NCBI RefSeq assembly: GCF_023635005.1 | Contig: NZ_JAMLJM010000002.1 | Span: 124,001-188,000 of the forward strand | Direction of reading: 5' to 3' | Source of the DNA: Flavobacterium luminosum | Lineage (GTDB): Bacteria; Bacteroidota; Bacteroidia; Flavobacteriales; Flavobacteriaceae | DNA length: 64,000 nucleotides | Shown here: one piece after another, positions 33,859 through 44,499 of the stretch | Numbering within the stretch: position 1 is the first letter of the stretch | How the letters are laid out: every line of letters begins with the position of its first letter | Program-made: the position numbers and the translations under genes | Notes under the pieces: model-generated | Database searches by the model: none | Seen by the model: only the letters and a program-made list of their open reading frames with translations | What the model was told of the DNA's origin: nothing

Positions 33859-35544
33859 TTATTTTCTTTTTTTGGTACCCTTTTTGGGAGTTACTTTGGG
33901 TTTGTCATATTCTAAAGTTTCTTTACTGGGTAGCATTGGCGAATCCGGTTCTTTTGCTTTCTTTTCGGTTTCCGCCTGAACTTTCGCGTCAATTTCGAGT
34001 TCTTCTTTAGGGAAAATGTCAGCTACAGAAAGTAATTGTTCCTCGCCGCGCCACACAAAACCTCTTAATTTACTATCTCCTTCAAGAAACTCATTTTCGG
34101 GATAAATATCGCCATCTACATCGGTAAAAAAAGTAATGGCATCAATTGTGTTTCCTTCTAAAACCATATTGATTTTGCTACTTTTGTTCTTATTAACACC
34201 AATAAGTTCTTGTTTGTCATTTCTCATGTAATAAATGACTTCTGTGTTTTTAACAATGTCTACTTCATGGAGTTTATTGTCTTTGAATTTGCCGAATAAA
34301 TTTTGTCCTTTTACCTGATTGTATCCGGTTCCAATTGTATCTTTTGAGATTATAAAAGCATTATTTAAGACCTTTAAAGAATCGATTTTCTCCGTTTTTT
34401 GATCGGAAATTAAATGCATTAAATCTCCGGTGAGTTGGTTTTTTCCGTTCCACAAAATTGGATTGCCAATCATTTGTGTTAAGCCTCTTTTTTGGTCATA
34501 ATGAATCGAATCACATTTTCCGCTCATATCATTTTTAAAGAATCTCGCATTGTTGTATCCACGTAAAATACGCTCTTGCTGTTTTCCCGAAACAACTATT
34601 TTTTTTGCATGAAACCAAACAGAATCTTTCTCGAAAAGTCCAGAAACCAAAGCTTTTTTTGTGATAAGCATAGAATCTTTTTGTTTGTAAACTTCGGCAT
34701 AATGACCTTTTACAATCATTTTATTGATGGTGTCGGTGATTTTTACATTGTTTATGGCACGTGCGAAATCTTTTTTCCGGTCGTAATATAAATCGTCACC
34801 TTCTATGAGTCGATCCCGATATTTAATTTTAGAACCTTTTAAAAGTTTGCCTTCGTCTTTTTTAGTGTCATAAAAACCTTTAGTTGTATGTATGGTATTG
34901 TTCGCAGAGGCTATGGTAGATGGCCCAAAAACATAGGCATGTCCTGAGTTTGTATAATAATCTAAGTGGTTGGTTCTAATCGTGTGTGTCGGATTTTTAA
35001 CAGTTACAGCCGTGTTGAATTGGAATTTTTTTTGATTCAAATAGTACGTACCCGCTTTACTTGTCAAAGTATTTTCTTCATCTCTGATAGTTCCTCCAGA
35101 TTTGTAATAGGCAACTTGACTGTTTCTGTCGAAGTTTATAGTATCGGTAGTAATCGTCATTTTTGGGTCAGTCATTACGACATTTCCTGATGCAAAAGCA
35201 AATTTTTTGTTACCGTCGTATTCTGCGTATTTGCTACTCATAGTTAAAGTGTCGCCTTGAATCATATTTACGTTTCCAAAAGCTTTAACGTAATTTTCCT
35301 TGGTGAAATGATAAGCTTTGTTACAAGACATACGTACACCTTGATGAATGATTCGCACATTGCCGGTTAACACAATAGCGCCAGGTACTTCCGATTCGGT
35401 AATGTCCATGAAATCAGAATTTTCAATAATGATTTGTTTTCCGTTTGTTGGAGGGATAGAAGTAACAGGAGCTACTTGGGACCAAGTTGTCTGTTGACTG
35501 AAAATCAGAAGGAAAACTAAAAGGCGTAAATATAGTGTGTTCAA
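33859..35544 (-). CDS. OstA-like protein (LptA/OstA domain)
   Basis: A 561-residue envelope protein with a signal peptide (MNTLYLRLLVFLLIFSQQTTWSQ) read from a TTG start. The N-terminal OstA/LptA-like domain shows repeats of VxLTGNVRIIHQGVRMSCNKAYH, YAEYDGNKKFAFASGNV and similar beta-jellyroll strands that carry LPS across the periplasm. More such strands fill the middle. The C-terminus is a low-complexity Lys/Pro tail (KVTPKKGTKKRK). It probably takes part in LPS transport. It contains no LptD barrel. Confidence 0.87.
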   Translation of the reverse strand: MNTLYLRLLVFLLIFSQQTTWSQVAPVTSIPPTNGKQIIIENSDFMDITESEVPGAIVLTGNVRIIHQGVRMSCNKAYHFTKENYVKAFGNVNMIQGDTLTMSSKYAEYDGNKKFAFASGNVVMTDPKMTITTDTINFDRNSQVAYYKSGGTIRDEENTLTSKAGTYYLNQKKFQFNTAVTVKNPTHTIRTNHLDYYTNSGHAYVFGPSTIASANNTIHTTKGFYDTKKDEGKLLKGSKIKYRDRLIEGDDLYYDRKKDFARAINNVKITDTINKMIVKGHYAEVYKQKDSMLITKKALVSGLFEKDSVWFHAKKIVVSGKQQERILRGYNNARFFKNDMSGKCDSIHYDQKRGLTQMIGNPILWNGKNQLTGDLMHLISDQKTEKIDSLKVLNNAFIISKDTIGTGYNQVKGQNLFGKFKDNKLHEVDIVKNTEVIYYMRNDKQELIGVNKNKSSKINMVLEGNTIDAITFFTDVDGDIYPENEFLEGDSKLRGFVWRGEEQLLSVADIFPKEELEIDAKVQAETEKKAKEPDSPMLPSKETLEYDKPKVTPKKGTKKRK

Positions 35545-35562
35545 AGTGCTTTATTTTTTTGT

Positions 35563-35570
35563 CAAAATTA
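35563..35570 (-). promoter_or_regulatory. Putative -7 element of the OstA-like gene
   Basis: It reads TAATTTTG on the minus strand (TAnnTTTG match), 18 bp before the TTG start codon at 35544. Confidence 0.45.
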
Positions 35571-35616
35571 ACTAAAATAAGACAATTGAAGATTCTATTA
35601 AGAATTATTTATCATC

Positions 35617-37437
35617 TTATTCTATGACCATTTCTTTGAATTTATGGCGGTATGCTTCGAGTAAATCCAATTTAGAAAGGAATCCATACATTTTTTGGTT
35701 TTTTATAACCGGTAGTATTTCTTCATCAGTGTCATCGAATTTTGCCATAATTTGATCAATTTCATCATCATAATTCAAAAGCGTTTCGGGAAAACTCATG
35801 ATGTCTTTAATTGTAGAATATTTGATCTGAAATGAATTGAAAATAATACTTCGAATTTTATCAAAATGAACCAAACCGATTAATTGGCCTTTGGTATCAA
35901 GGACAGGATATAATTTTTGCTTTCGTGTTTCCAAAAGAGAAACTACTTTTTCAACCGGAGTATCTTCGGTTAAACTCTCGAAGCGTGTCTCAATCAAATT
36001 AAATACATCAATGCTTAGTAAGATATTTCGATCTTTATCACTAGTAAAAACATCACCTTTGTCCGCCAAAGCTTTAACATCCATAGAATGTTTTTCAAAA
36101 GTTTTAGAAATAGCAAAGCTAATAGAGGAAACAATCATTAAAGGAATCATTAAATCATAGCCGCCGGTTATTTCGCCAATTAGGAATATTGCTGTTAAGG
36201 GCGCATGAAATAAGCCACTCAATATCCCAGCCATCCCAACAATAGTGAAATTGGTTACCGGTAGGTTGTGGTTAATATTAAGTAGTTGCATCGATTTGGC
36301 TACAAAAAAACCTAAATACGAACCAACGAAAAGAGAAGGAGCGAAGTTACCTCCGTTACCGCCACTACCTAAAGTAATTCCCGTAGCAATCGATTTTATC
36401 ATGGCTATTGCACCAACAAAGAGCAGTAAAACCCATTCTTTGTTCTTTTGACTTTCTAGAAGGGTATTTTGCAGTAAATCTTCTGGGTGTGATGTGGATA
36501 AGGTTTTGATACTTTCATAACCTTCTCCGAAGAGAGTAGGAAAGAAAAAAATTAACAATGCTAAAATACTGGCACCAAATAAAGCTTTAACGTATCTTCT
36601 TTTTGAAAAGTTATTGAAAAAATGTTCAACTTTTCGAAACATTCGAGCATGATATACCGATAAAAATCCTGCCAATATTCCTAAGAGAATATAATAAGGA
36701 GTGTTTCTGAAATTAAAATCTTGTTCCTGACTGAAGCTAAGTAATACATCGCTACTGAGGATTATTTTAGAAACTAAGGTTCCTGTTGCGGCAGAAATCA
36801 TGATAGGGATAAATGCCGAAATGGTAATATCTGTTAGAATAACTTCAATGGCAAATAATACGCCCGCAATAGGAGCATTGAACGCGGCCCCAATTCCTGC
36901 TGATACGCCACAGGCTAACAGTAAAATCCTGTCTTTTTGAGATAATTTGTATTTCTGCGCATAATTAGACCCAAAAGCGGCTCCGGTAATTACAATAGGA
37001 CTTTCTAATCCTGCAGAACCACCTAAACCAACAGTTAAAGAGCTAGTTAAAATTTGAGCATACATTTGTTTTCTAGGAACAATTCCTCCTTTTTTTGCTA
37101 CCGAGTATAGGATTTTTGAGCTCCCTTTTTCGATACTTCCTCCAAGAAATCTCTTGATGACAAAAACCGTTAACAAAATTCCAATGATGGGTAAAATACT
37201 GTTGGAATAAGGAAGTTTTAGATAATTGTTAATATAATTAGCCCAAAGAAAAACATTGTGAGCAAAAGTTTTTAATAGGATTACCGCTAAAGCACAAGAA
37301 ATTGCTACAGCGACACAAGATAAATATATGAAATTGCGTTCCGAGAGAATTTCCTTGGCAAGGAGGAAAAATATCTCAAATTTGCGCAAGATTCTTCTTA
37401 AAAAAAGTTGGAATGATGCTGAAATTCTATTTGGCAT
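35617..37437 (-). CDS. ClC-family chloride channel/transporter with CBS pair
   Basis: A 606-residue membrane protein with a ClC core (residues about 40-440) and two C-terminal CBS domains (about 470-600). GGSAGLESP at residues 139-147 places Glu145 at the gating-glutamate position, and GSGGNGGNFAPSLFVGS is the GxFxP selectivity segment. Retention of the gating Glu is compatible with either an H+/Cl- antiporter or a channel. The CBS pair probably senses adenosine nucleotides. It is followed on the same strand by the OstA-like gene. Confidence 0.92.
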   Translation of the reverse strand: MPNRISASFQLFLRRILRKFEIFFLLAKEILSERNFIYLSCVAVAISCALAVILLKTFAHNVFLWANYINNYLKLPYSNSILPIIGILLTVFVIKRFLGGSIEKGSSKILYSVAKKGGIVPRKQMYAQILTSSLTVGLGGSAGLESPIVITGAAFGSNYAQKYKLSQKDRILLLACGVSAGIGAAFNAPIAGVLFAIEVILTDITISAFIPIMISAATGTLVSKIILSSDVLLSFSQEQDFNFRNTPYYILLGILAGFLSVYHARMFRKVEHFFNNFSKRRYVKALFGASILALLIFFFPTLFGEGYESIKTLSTSHPEDLLQNTLLESQKNKEWVLLLFVGAIAMIKSIATGITLGSGGNGGNFAPSLFVGSYLGFFVAKSMQLLNINHNLPVTNFTIVGMAGILSGLFHAPLTAIFLIGEITGGYDLMIPLMIVSSISFAISKTFEKHSMDVKALADKGDVFTSDKDRNILLSIDVFNLIETRFESLTEDTPVEKVVSLLETRKQKLYPVLDTKGQLIGLVHFDKIRSIIFNSFQIKYSTIKDIMSFPETLLNYDDEIDQIMAKFDDTDEEILPVIKNQKMYGFLSKLDLLEAYRHKFKEMVIE

Positions 37438-37536
37438 TTTTCAATTTTGAGTAGAACTTCAAAGATAGTTTTATTTTTTTAAATTGGAAGTATAGTTCAA
37501 CTCTCAAATGCGAAAGGAGCAATTTTACAACAAAAG

Positions 37537-37573
37537 AAAAAGGCTGTCTCACTTTGGAGACAGCCTTTTTTTA
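37537..37573 (-). terminator. Rho-independent terminator of purA
   Basis: GGCTGTCTC (37542-37550) pairs with GAGACAGCC (37557-37565) across a 6-nt loop, extended by A/T tracts. On the minus strand it follows the purA stop codon closely. It may also terminate transcripts from the other side. Confidence 0.93.
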
Positions 37574-37574
37574 T

Positions 37575-38870
<1,296 letters not shown>

Positions 38871-39323
38871 TTATTGTTTTTTTGTTGCGTAAAAATACAA
38901 GGAGTGGTTTTGAATTTCGATTCCAAAAAGTTCTTCCATTGTTTGTTTGATGGTTTGGATTCTTGGATCACAAAATTCGATCACTTCTCCGGTATCTGTT
39001 AGTATGATATGATCGTGTTGTTTATCGAAATAAGATTTTTCGTAATGCGCCTGATTTTGTCCAAACTGATGTTTCCGGACCAAGCCACAGTCTAAAAGCA
39101 ACTCGATTGTATTGTACAAGGTTGCGCGAGAAACACGGTAGTTTTTATTTTTCATTTTGATATATAAATTTTCAATATCAAAATGTTCTTCACTTTCATA
39201 AATTTCCTGAAGTATAGCATATCGTTCAGGAGTTTTACGATGTCCTTTTTGTTCCAAATAATTTGTAAAAACGTTTTTTACAATCTCTTGGTTGTTAGTA
39301 TTGTCTGAAGCTATCTGTGTCAT
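38871..39323 (-). CDS. Fur-family transcriptional regulator
   Basis: A 150-residue metal-responsive repressor. A winged-helix N-terminal domain ([29 protein letters not shown], key HFDIENLY) is followed by the dimerisation domain with metal-site histidines ([18 protein letters not shown]). The CxxC pair of zinc-structural Fur proteins is absent; only single Cys residues are seen, so metal specificity (Fe, Zn, peroxide) is uncertain. The ATG at 39323 (MTQIASDN) is preferred to a TTG three codons upstream. A promoter -7 element overlaps just upstream. Confidence 0.9.
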   Translation of the reverse strand: MTQIASDNTNNQEIVKNVFTNYLEQKGHRKTPERYAILQEIYESEEHFDIENLYIKMKNKNYRVSRATLYNTIELLLDCGLVRKHQFGQNQAHYEKSYFDKQHDHIILTDTGEVIEFCDPRIQTIKQTMEELFGIEIQNHSLYFYATKKQ

Positions 39324-39329
39324 AAGCGA

Positions 39330-39357
39330 CAAAGATAATTTTTTTGTTGCAAAGATT
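39330..39357 (-). promoter_or_regulatory. Promoter region of fur-purA
   Basis: Two -7-like elements are present on the minus strand: TATCTTTG at 39330-39337, an exact TAnnTTTG, and AATCTTTG at 39350-39357, one mismatch. The nearer would start transcription almost at the fur ATG (39323), giving a leaderless mRNA; the farther gives a leader of about 20 nt. Confidence 0.5.
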
Positions 39358-39503
39358 AAAATCTTACATGGTAAACTTTAACGATGCAGAATATGTAGCA
39401 ACTCGATATTAAATCAGTTAGTAAATAATTTCTAAAAGCACGAGACTGCTTCTTATCAATTTTTTTCTTTCAATATCAGTGAAAACATGACGTATTTAAA
39501 AAA

Positions 39504-41720
39504 TTAACTATTGTAAACTCTCGCTACTTTATCTATTCCGTCTATCTTTTTAATATTATCGATTAATTTCTTTAGAATCGTATTGTTGGGTACTACTAAA
39601 GTAATTTTCCCATTAAAAATACCGGCTTCTCCTGATAACGAAATACTTTGAATATTTACGTGCATATTATTCGAAATAACACGAGTTAATTCATTAGTTA
39701 AACCAAGAGTGTCCATTCCTGTAATTTGCAAAGTAGCTTTAAATTCTTGTTGAGTCGAATCGATCCAACGTGCTTGTATAATTCTGTACGCATAGTTTGA
39801 TTGAAGACTAATAGCGTTGGGACAATCTTTTTTGTGAACTTTAATCCCTTCGTTAATGGTTACAAATCCAAATACAGGATCGCCTGGGATAGGGTTGCAG
39901 CAACTTGATAACTTATAATCCAATCGATCTTGTTCAATTCCAAACACTAACAAGTCATAATTACTAGTCAGTTCTTCTTTTTGAATTAGTTCTGGATTGG
40001 TAGGTGTTCTTTTGATTTTACTTTTAAAGAAATTAAAGAACGTATTGCTTTTTTGAGCCGCATATTCTTTTAATTGCTGATTGTCTATAGAACCGATACC
40101 TACGCGATAAAATAAATCTAAACTCGTTTTTAATTTAAAAAAGGCTACTAGCTCGTTGACTGAAGTTTCATTTAGTGTTATTTTTAAATGACGTAGTTTT
40201 CTTTCGAGTATTTCTTTTCCTTCTTCTCCTATTTTTTTAGTGTTTTCGTTGAGTACGTTTCTAATTTTATTCTTCGCTCTAGAAGTCGTTACAAAATCTA
40301 ACCAGTTGGCAGTAGGTTTCTGATTTTGTGAAGTTATAATTTCGATTTGATCCCCGCTTTTTAATTCGTGATTTAAAGGAACTAGTTTTCCGTTAACTCT
40401 TGTTCCTCGGGTTTTTACACCTATTTCAGAGTGAATGGCAAAGGCAAAATCCAAGGATGTGGCTCCTTTGGGTAACGATTTAATGTCACCTTTAGGAGTG
40501 AAGACATAGATTTCTTTAGAATATAAATTCATTTTGAAATCTTCTACGAAATCTACAGCATTGGTTTCTGAATTTTCTAGAGCTTCACGTAATAAATTCA
40601 ACCAGGTGTCTAAACCGCTTTCTTCAGTAGCTCCTTGCTTGTATTTATAATGAGCCGCATATCCTTTTTCGGCAATTTCATCCATACGTTCACTGCGAAC
40701 CTGAATTTCTACCCAACGTCCTAAAGGTCCCATTACAGTGATGTGAAGTGCTTCGTATCCTGTAGATTTAGGAGAAGAAATCCAGTCTCGCAAACGACTT
40801 GGTGAAGGGCGGTAATGATCCGTAACAATCGAATAGATTTTCCAAGCGAGAAACTTCTCATCGTGTGGATTTGATTTATACACGATACGCAACGCAAATT
40901 TATCGTAGACTTCATCAAAAGTTACGTTTTGAGCTGCCATTTTTCTTCGTATGGAATAGATAGATTTCGGACGTCCCTTAATAATGTATTCGATACCTTC
41001 CTCGTCCAAGGATTTTTTTAAAACATCGGATATGTTTTTGATGTAAGCATCTTGTTCTTCTTTGGTTTCTTTTATTTTGCTTACAATGTCGTTATAAACG
41101 TTTGGCTCTGTGTATTTTAATCCTAAATCTTCGAGTTGGGTTTTAATATTATAAAGTCCAAGACGATGCGCTAGCGGGGCATATATGTACAAGGTTTCCG
41201 AAGCAATTTTGACTTGCTTGTAGTCTGCCATAGACTCCATGGTTTGCATGTTGTGAAGTCTATCGGCCAATTTGATAATGATTACCCGCACGTCATCGTT
41301 GAGTGTCAACAACATTTTACGGAAATTTTCGGCCTGCATCGAAATGTTCATGTCCTTTTGGACTTGAGCTATTTTGGTTAATCCAGCTACTAACTGTGCT
41401 ACTTTAGGATTAAACATTTTCTCAATATCCTGAACAGTAATATCTGTATCTTCTACCACATCATGCATTAGGGCTGCAGCAATGGCTGTCGCACCCAAAC
41501 CAATTTCTCCTGCTACAATTTTAGCAACAGCGATAGGGTGGAATATATAAGCCTCTCCCGATTTTCGGCGTTGATCTTGATGTGCTTCAACAGCAAAATC
41601 GAAAGCTTTTCGGATAAGTTTTTTGTCTTCTGTGGTAAGGGTTTGGTAACTTATGCGAAGTAATTCTTTGTATTCTTGAGCTATTGCTTTGTTTTCCTTT
41701 TCGATATCTATCTCAACCAT
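39504..41720 (-). CDS. Bifunctional (p)ppGpp synthetase/hydrolase, RelA/SpoT family
   Basis: A 738-residue Rel protein. The N-terminal HD hydrolase domain shows HPIAVAKIVAGE, AALMHDVVEDTD and RLHNMQTM. The synthetase domain has RPKSIYSIRRKM, YDKFALRIVY and STGYEALHITVMGP. A TGS domain (IYVFTPKGDIKSLPKGATSLDFAF, key YVFTPKGD) and C-terminal zinc-finger-like and ACT domains follow. Intact HD and synthetase motifs indicate both activities, as in single-Rel Bacteroidetes. It controls the stringent response. Confidence 0.95.
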   Translation of the reverse strand: MVEIDIEKENKAIAQEYKELLRISYQTLTTEDKKLIRKAFDFAVEAHQDQRRKSGEAYIFHPIAVAKIVAGEIGLGATAIAAALMHDVVEDTDITVQDIEKMFNPKVAQLVAGLTKIAQVQKDMNISMQAENFRKMLLTLNDDVRVIIIKLADRLHNMQTMESMADYKQVKIASETLYIYAPLAHRLGLYNIKTQLEDLGLKYTEPNVYNDIVSKIKETKEEQDAYIKNISDVLKKSLDEEGIEYIIKGRPKSIYSIRRKMAAQNVTFDEVYDKFALRIVYKSNPHDEKFLAWKIYSIVTDHYRPSPSRLRDWISSPKSTGYEALHITVMGPLGRWVEIQVRSERMDEIAEKGYAAHYKYKQGATEESGLDTWLNLLREALENSETNAVDFVEDFKMNLYSKEIYVFTPKGDIKSLPKGATSLDFAFAIHSEIGVKTRGTRVNGKLVPLNHELKSGDQIEIITSQNQKPTANWLDFVTTSRAKNKIRNVLNENTKKIGEEGKEILERKLRHLKITLNETSVNELVAFFKLKTSLDLFYRVGIGSIDNQQLKEYAAQKSNTFFNFFKSKIKRTPTNPELIQKEELTSNYDLLVFGIEQDRLDYKLSSCCNPIPGDPVFGFVTINEGIKVHKKDCPNAISLQSNYAYRIIQARWIDSTQQEFKATLQITGMDTLGLTNELTRVISNNMHVNIQSISLSGEAGIFNGKITLVVPNNTILKKLIDNIKKIDGIDKVARVYNS

Positions 41721-41902
41721 GTCATTATACTTCTAGTTTCTAAAATTAATGACTTTTTGAAACATTTCAAAACGATTTGAGAGGAATTACAGTGTTTTTT
41801 AGTCACTATAATCTATTTTTTGGGAGAATGTTTTTTTTGGAGGTAAGTTCGGAATCAAAAGCCTTTGTTTATGATTTTTGAGAGTATTGAAAATACAAAA
41901 AA

Positions 41903-41926
41903 AGGGAGCCTTAAAGCTCCCTGAGT
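41903..41926 (-). terminator. Rho-independent terminator of the serine hydrolase gene
   Basis: AGGGAGC (41903-41909) pairs with GCTCCCT (41916-41922) around a 6-nt loop, with an A run at 41897-41903 (T run on the minus strand). It sits just past the stop codon at 41931. Confidence 0.82.
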
Positions 41927-41930
41927 ATTT

Positions 41931-43436
41931 TTATTTTTTATGGAATTCTAAATCGTGAAAATCGTAACTGAAATCAGTCATTTCAGAAATGGCTTTCATT
42001 GTCATTTTTTCTCCGTTATTTTCAAAAGTCATGTAAGCATCGGCAGTTAACGTACGATTATCCCATTTAACAAGGAAAGTATTGTCTTTAAAACTGAATA
42101 TTTGCCCTTTTAAATTTTTAGAACGGTTGGCTTTAAAATAATATTTGCCTTTTTCTTGATAGAGTTCAATATCTCCAAACCAATTGTCTTTGTAGTTTCC
42201 AAGATAAGGAAACGAAAATTTTTCTTTGGCTTGACTCCAGATTTCAGCTAAGTGTTTTTCATTTTTCTGGAAGCTTTCCGTTTCTCGTTCACTAAATAAT
42301 TTAACGTAATCTTTAGTTTCAACATTTAGATAACTGTCTTTTATTGTATTGGTGATTGCAGAAAAAGCGGCTCCAGATTGTTGATTCGTAAATACGATGA
42401 TTCCTAGTTTGATTTCAGGGATTAAAGTAAATTGAGTCACGTTTCCTTCTAAACCTCCGGTATGAGATATTTGTTTGTAGCCTTTAACATCGCTCAAGAA
42501 CCAACCTAAACCATAACCACTAAAATGAGTGTTGTACGGAGGTTTGGTATTACTTGGAATAATTGTTTGCAATTGCGTAAGTTCTTTAAACTGATTTTCT
42601 GAAAGTAGTGTTTTGTTATCGTTTAATTTTCCTCCATTTAATTGGAAAAGCGCCCATTTGCTCATGTCATTAACACTACTGTAAATTCCTGCAGCACCAT
42701 CAAAAATGTGATTATTATACCTTGGAATAATTACTAATTTTCCTTCCGTTGGAACATGTGGATCAATCACATTAGCATCAGGTTTCAAATTTCCAACATA
42801 ACTCACGCTATTGGTCATTCCTACAGGATTCATGATACGTTCTTGTACAAAATCGGCCCATGATATTCCACTCACTTTAGCAATTACTTCACTGGCTGTT
42901 ACATAAAGAACATTGTTGTATTCGAAATTGTTTCGGAAACTCGTTGTAGGTTTCAGAAATTGTAGATTTTGTACCAATTCAGAAGGAGTGAAGTTGGTTC
43001 CATCAGGCCATAACATTAAATCTCCTGAACCTAAGCCTAATCCACTACGGTGAGTCACTAAGTCTCGGATAGTAAATTCTTTGGTTACATAAGGGTCATA
43101 CATTTTAAAATTGGGTAGGTATTGAACCACTTTGTCATCCCATTTTATTTTTCCCTCATCGACTAACATGGCCAAGGCTGTACACGTAAAAGCTTTACTG
43201 TTTGAAGCAATACCGAAAAGTGTATTTTCGTCTACGGGTTGTTTGGTTTTTAAGGAACGAACGCCATATCCTTTGGCATGAACTACTTTGCCGTCTTTTA
43301 CAACCGCTACAGCGATTCCGGGTACATTAAAAGCTTTTAAAGTTTTAGTGGCTAGCTCGTCTATTTGTTCTGATGTGATTTGTGCCCAACTACTAAAACT
43401 GATAAAACTTATAGCAAAGATGAATATTTTTTTCAT
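41931..43436 (-). CDS. Secreted serine hydrolase (class C beta-lactamase-like) with C-terminal domain
   Basis: A 501-residue protein with signal peptide MKKIFIFAISFISFSSWAQ. The beta-lactamase/PBP-type core has the nucleophile motif SNSK (Ser78, Lys81), a YNN as YxN and HTGG as the KTG-equivalent box. Residues after about 390 form a beta-rich extra domain similar to the DUF3471 region in related esterases. It may be a peptidase or esterase rather than an antibiotic-resistance enzyme. It is monocistronic. Confidence 0.88.
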   Translation of the reverse strand: MKKIFIFAISFISFSSWAQITSEQIDELATKTLKAFNVPGIAVAVVKDGKVVHAKGYGVRSLKTKQPVDENTLFGIASNSKAFTCTALAMLVDEGKIKWDDKVVQYLPNFKMYDPYVTKEFTIRDLVTHRSGLGLGSGDLMLWPDGTNFTPSELVQNLQFLKPTTSFRNNFEYNNVLYVTASEVIAKVSGISWADFVQERIMNPVGMTNSVSYVGNLKPDANVIDPHVPTEGKLVIIPRYNNHIFDGAAGIYSSVNDMSKWALFQLNGGKLNDNKTLLSENQFKELTQLQTIIPSNTKPPYNTHFSGYGLGWFLSDVKGYKQISHTGGLEGNVTQFTLIPEIKLGIIVFTNQQSGAAFSAITNTIKDSYLNVETKDYVKLFSERETESFQKNEKHLAEIWSQAKEKFSFPYLGNYKDNWFGDIELYQEKGKYYFKANRSKNLKGQIFSFKDNTFLVKWDNRTLTADAYMTFENNGEKMTMKAISEMTDFSYDFHDLEFHKK

Positions 43437-43610
43437 TGTATTTGATTTTTTATTGCTGGTTGGATGTTCGAATATAATTCATTTTCCTCACTTTTATTAG
43501 GAATTAACGAGAAATTATAATTCAATCGTAAAAAGGAATGAGAGAATAAAATGAGAATAATTACTTCAATGTTTTTTAATTCTATACTCTAAAAATTATT
43601 CTATTACACT

Positions 43611-44402
43611 TTATTTGAAATTTCGTTGTCTTTTTGCTTCAAATATTAAGATGGCTGCCGCTACCGAAACATTCATACTGTCAATTTCACCTTGCATGGG
43701 AATAATTATGTTTTGGGTGGCATGATCACGCCATTCCTGACTTAATCCAGTAGCTTCGGTGCCAACCACTAATGCGGTAGGTTGGGTATAATCGATCAAA
43801 TGATAGCTGGTTGAATTTTGTAAAGTTGCAGCGTAAAAATTAATGCGTTTTTCTTTTAAAAAAGCTATGATTTCTTCTGTAGTTCCTGTAGCAATTTGAT
43901 TCGTAAACAAGCAACCAACACTGGAGCGTACAATGTTGGGATTGAACATGTCTGTTTTTGGATTTGCAATTAGGACCGCATCAAGATTAGCGGCATCGGC
44001 CGTACGAAGCATAGCACCAATATTTCCAGGTTTTTCAGGAGCTTCGGCGATTAAAATCAGAGGATTTTCAGGTAATTGCAATGCTGAAAGCGCAAAAGAT
44101 TTAGATCGAGTTACGGCCAAAATTCCTTCAGTTGTATCTCTGTAAGCTAATTTCTGATAAACTTCTTTCGAGATTTCTATGAATTGAATCGACGTATTGC
44201 TAAACTGATGGAGTTGTTTTTCGGAAATAATTTCCGGTAAAAAGAGTATCGTTTCTATTTCGTAGCCTCCTTTTTGGGCTAGTTCTATTTCTCGTACTCC
44301 TTCAATTAAAAAAGTACCTGTTTTTTTGCGTTCTTTCGATTTTTCCTGTAATAAAACCAGCGATTTGATGTAAGGATTTTGTGCCGAAGTGATTTGTTTC
44401 AT
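43611..44402 (-). CDS. TrmH-family (SpoU) RNA 2'-O-methyltransferase
   Basis: A 263-residue SPOUT enzyme. The N-terminal substrate-binding part (MKQITSAQNPYIKSLVLLQ) precedes the knot region, with EAPEKPGNIGAMLRTADAANLD (key NIGAMLRTA), VGTEATGLS and IPMQGEIDSMNVSVAAAI, the three TrmH motifs. It methylates a ribose of rRNA or tRNA with SAM; the target nucleotide cannot be deduced. Confidence 0.92.
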   Translation of the reverse strand: MKQITSAQNPYIKSLVLLQEKSKERKKTGTFLIEGVREIELAQKGGYEIETILFLPEIISEKQLHQFSNTSIQFIEISKEVYQKLAYRDTTEGILAVTRSKSFALSALQLPENPLILIAEAPEKPGNIGAMLRTADAANLDAVLIANPKTDMFNPNIVRSSVGCLFTNQIATGTTEEIIAFLKEKRINFYAATLQNSTSYHLIDYTQPTALVVGTEATGLSQEWRDHATQNIIIPMQGEIDSMNVSVAAAILIFEAKRQRNFK

Positions 44403-44422
44403 GAATCGATAATCTTAAGGGT

Positions 44423-44440
44423 CAAAATTATTCAAAATTA
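44423..44440 (-). promoter_or_regulatory. Tandem -7 elements upstream of the TrmH-type gene
   Basis: Two copies of TAATTTTG (minus strand) lie 10 bp apart at 44423-44430 and 44433-44440; both match TAnnTTTG. The first is 20 bp before the start codon. Confidence 0.45.
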
Positions 44441-44499
44441 ATCCGAAAAGAAGTGAAAATTCAGAATTTATTTCATCGTTACTATTCGAAAGTATTCTG

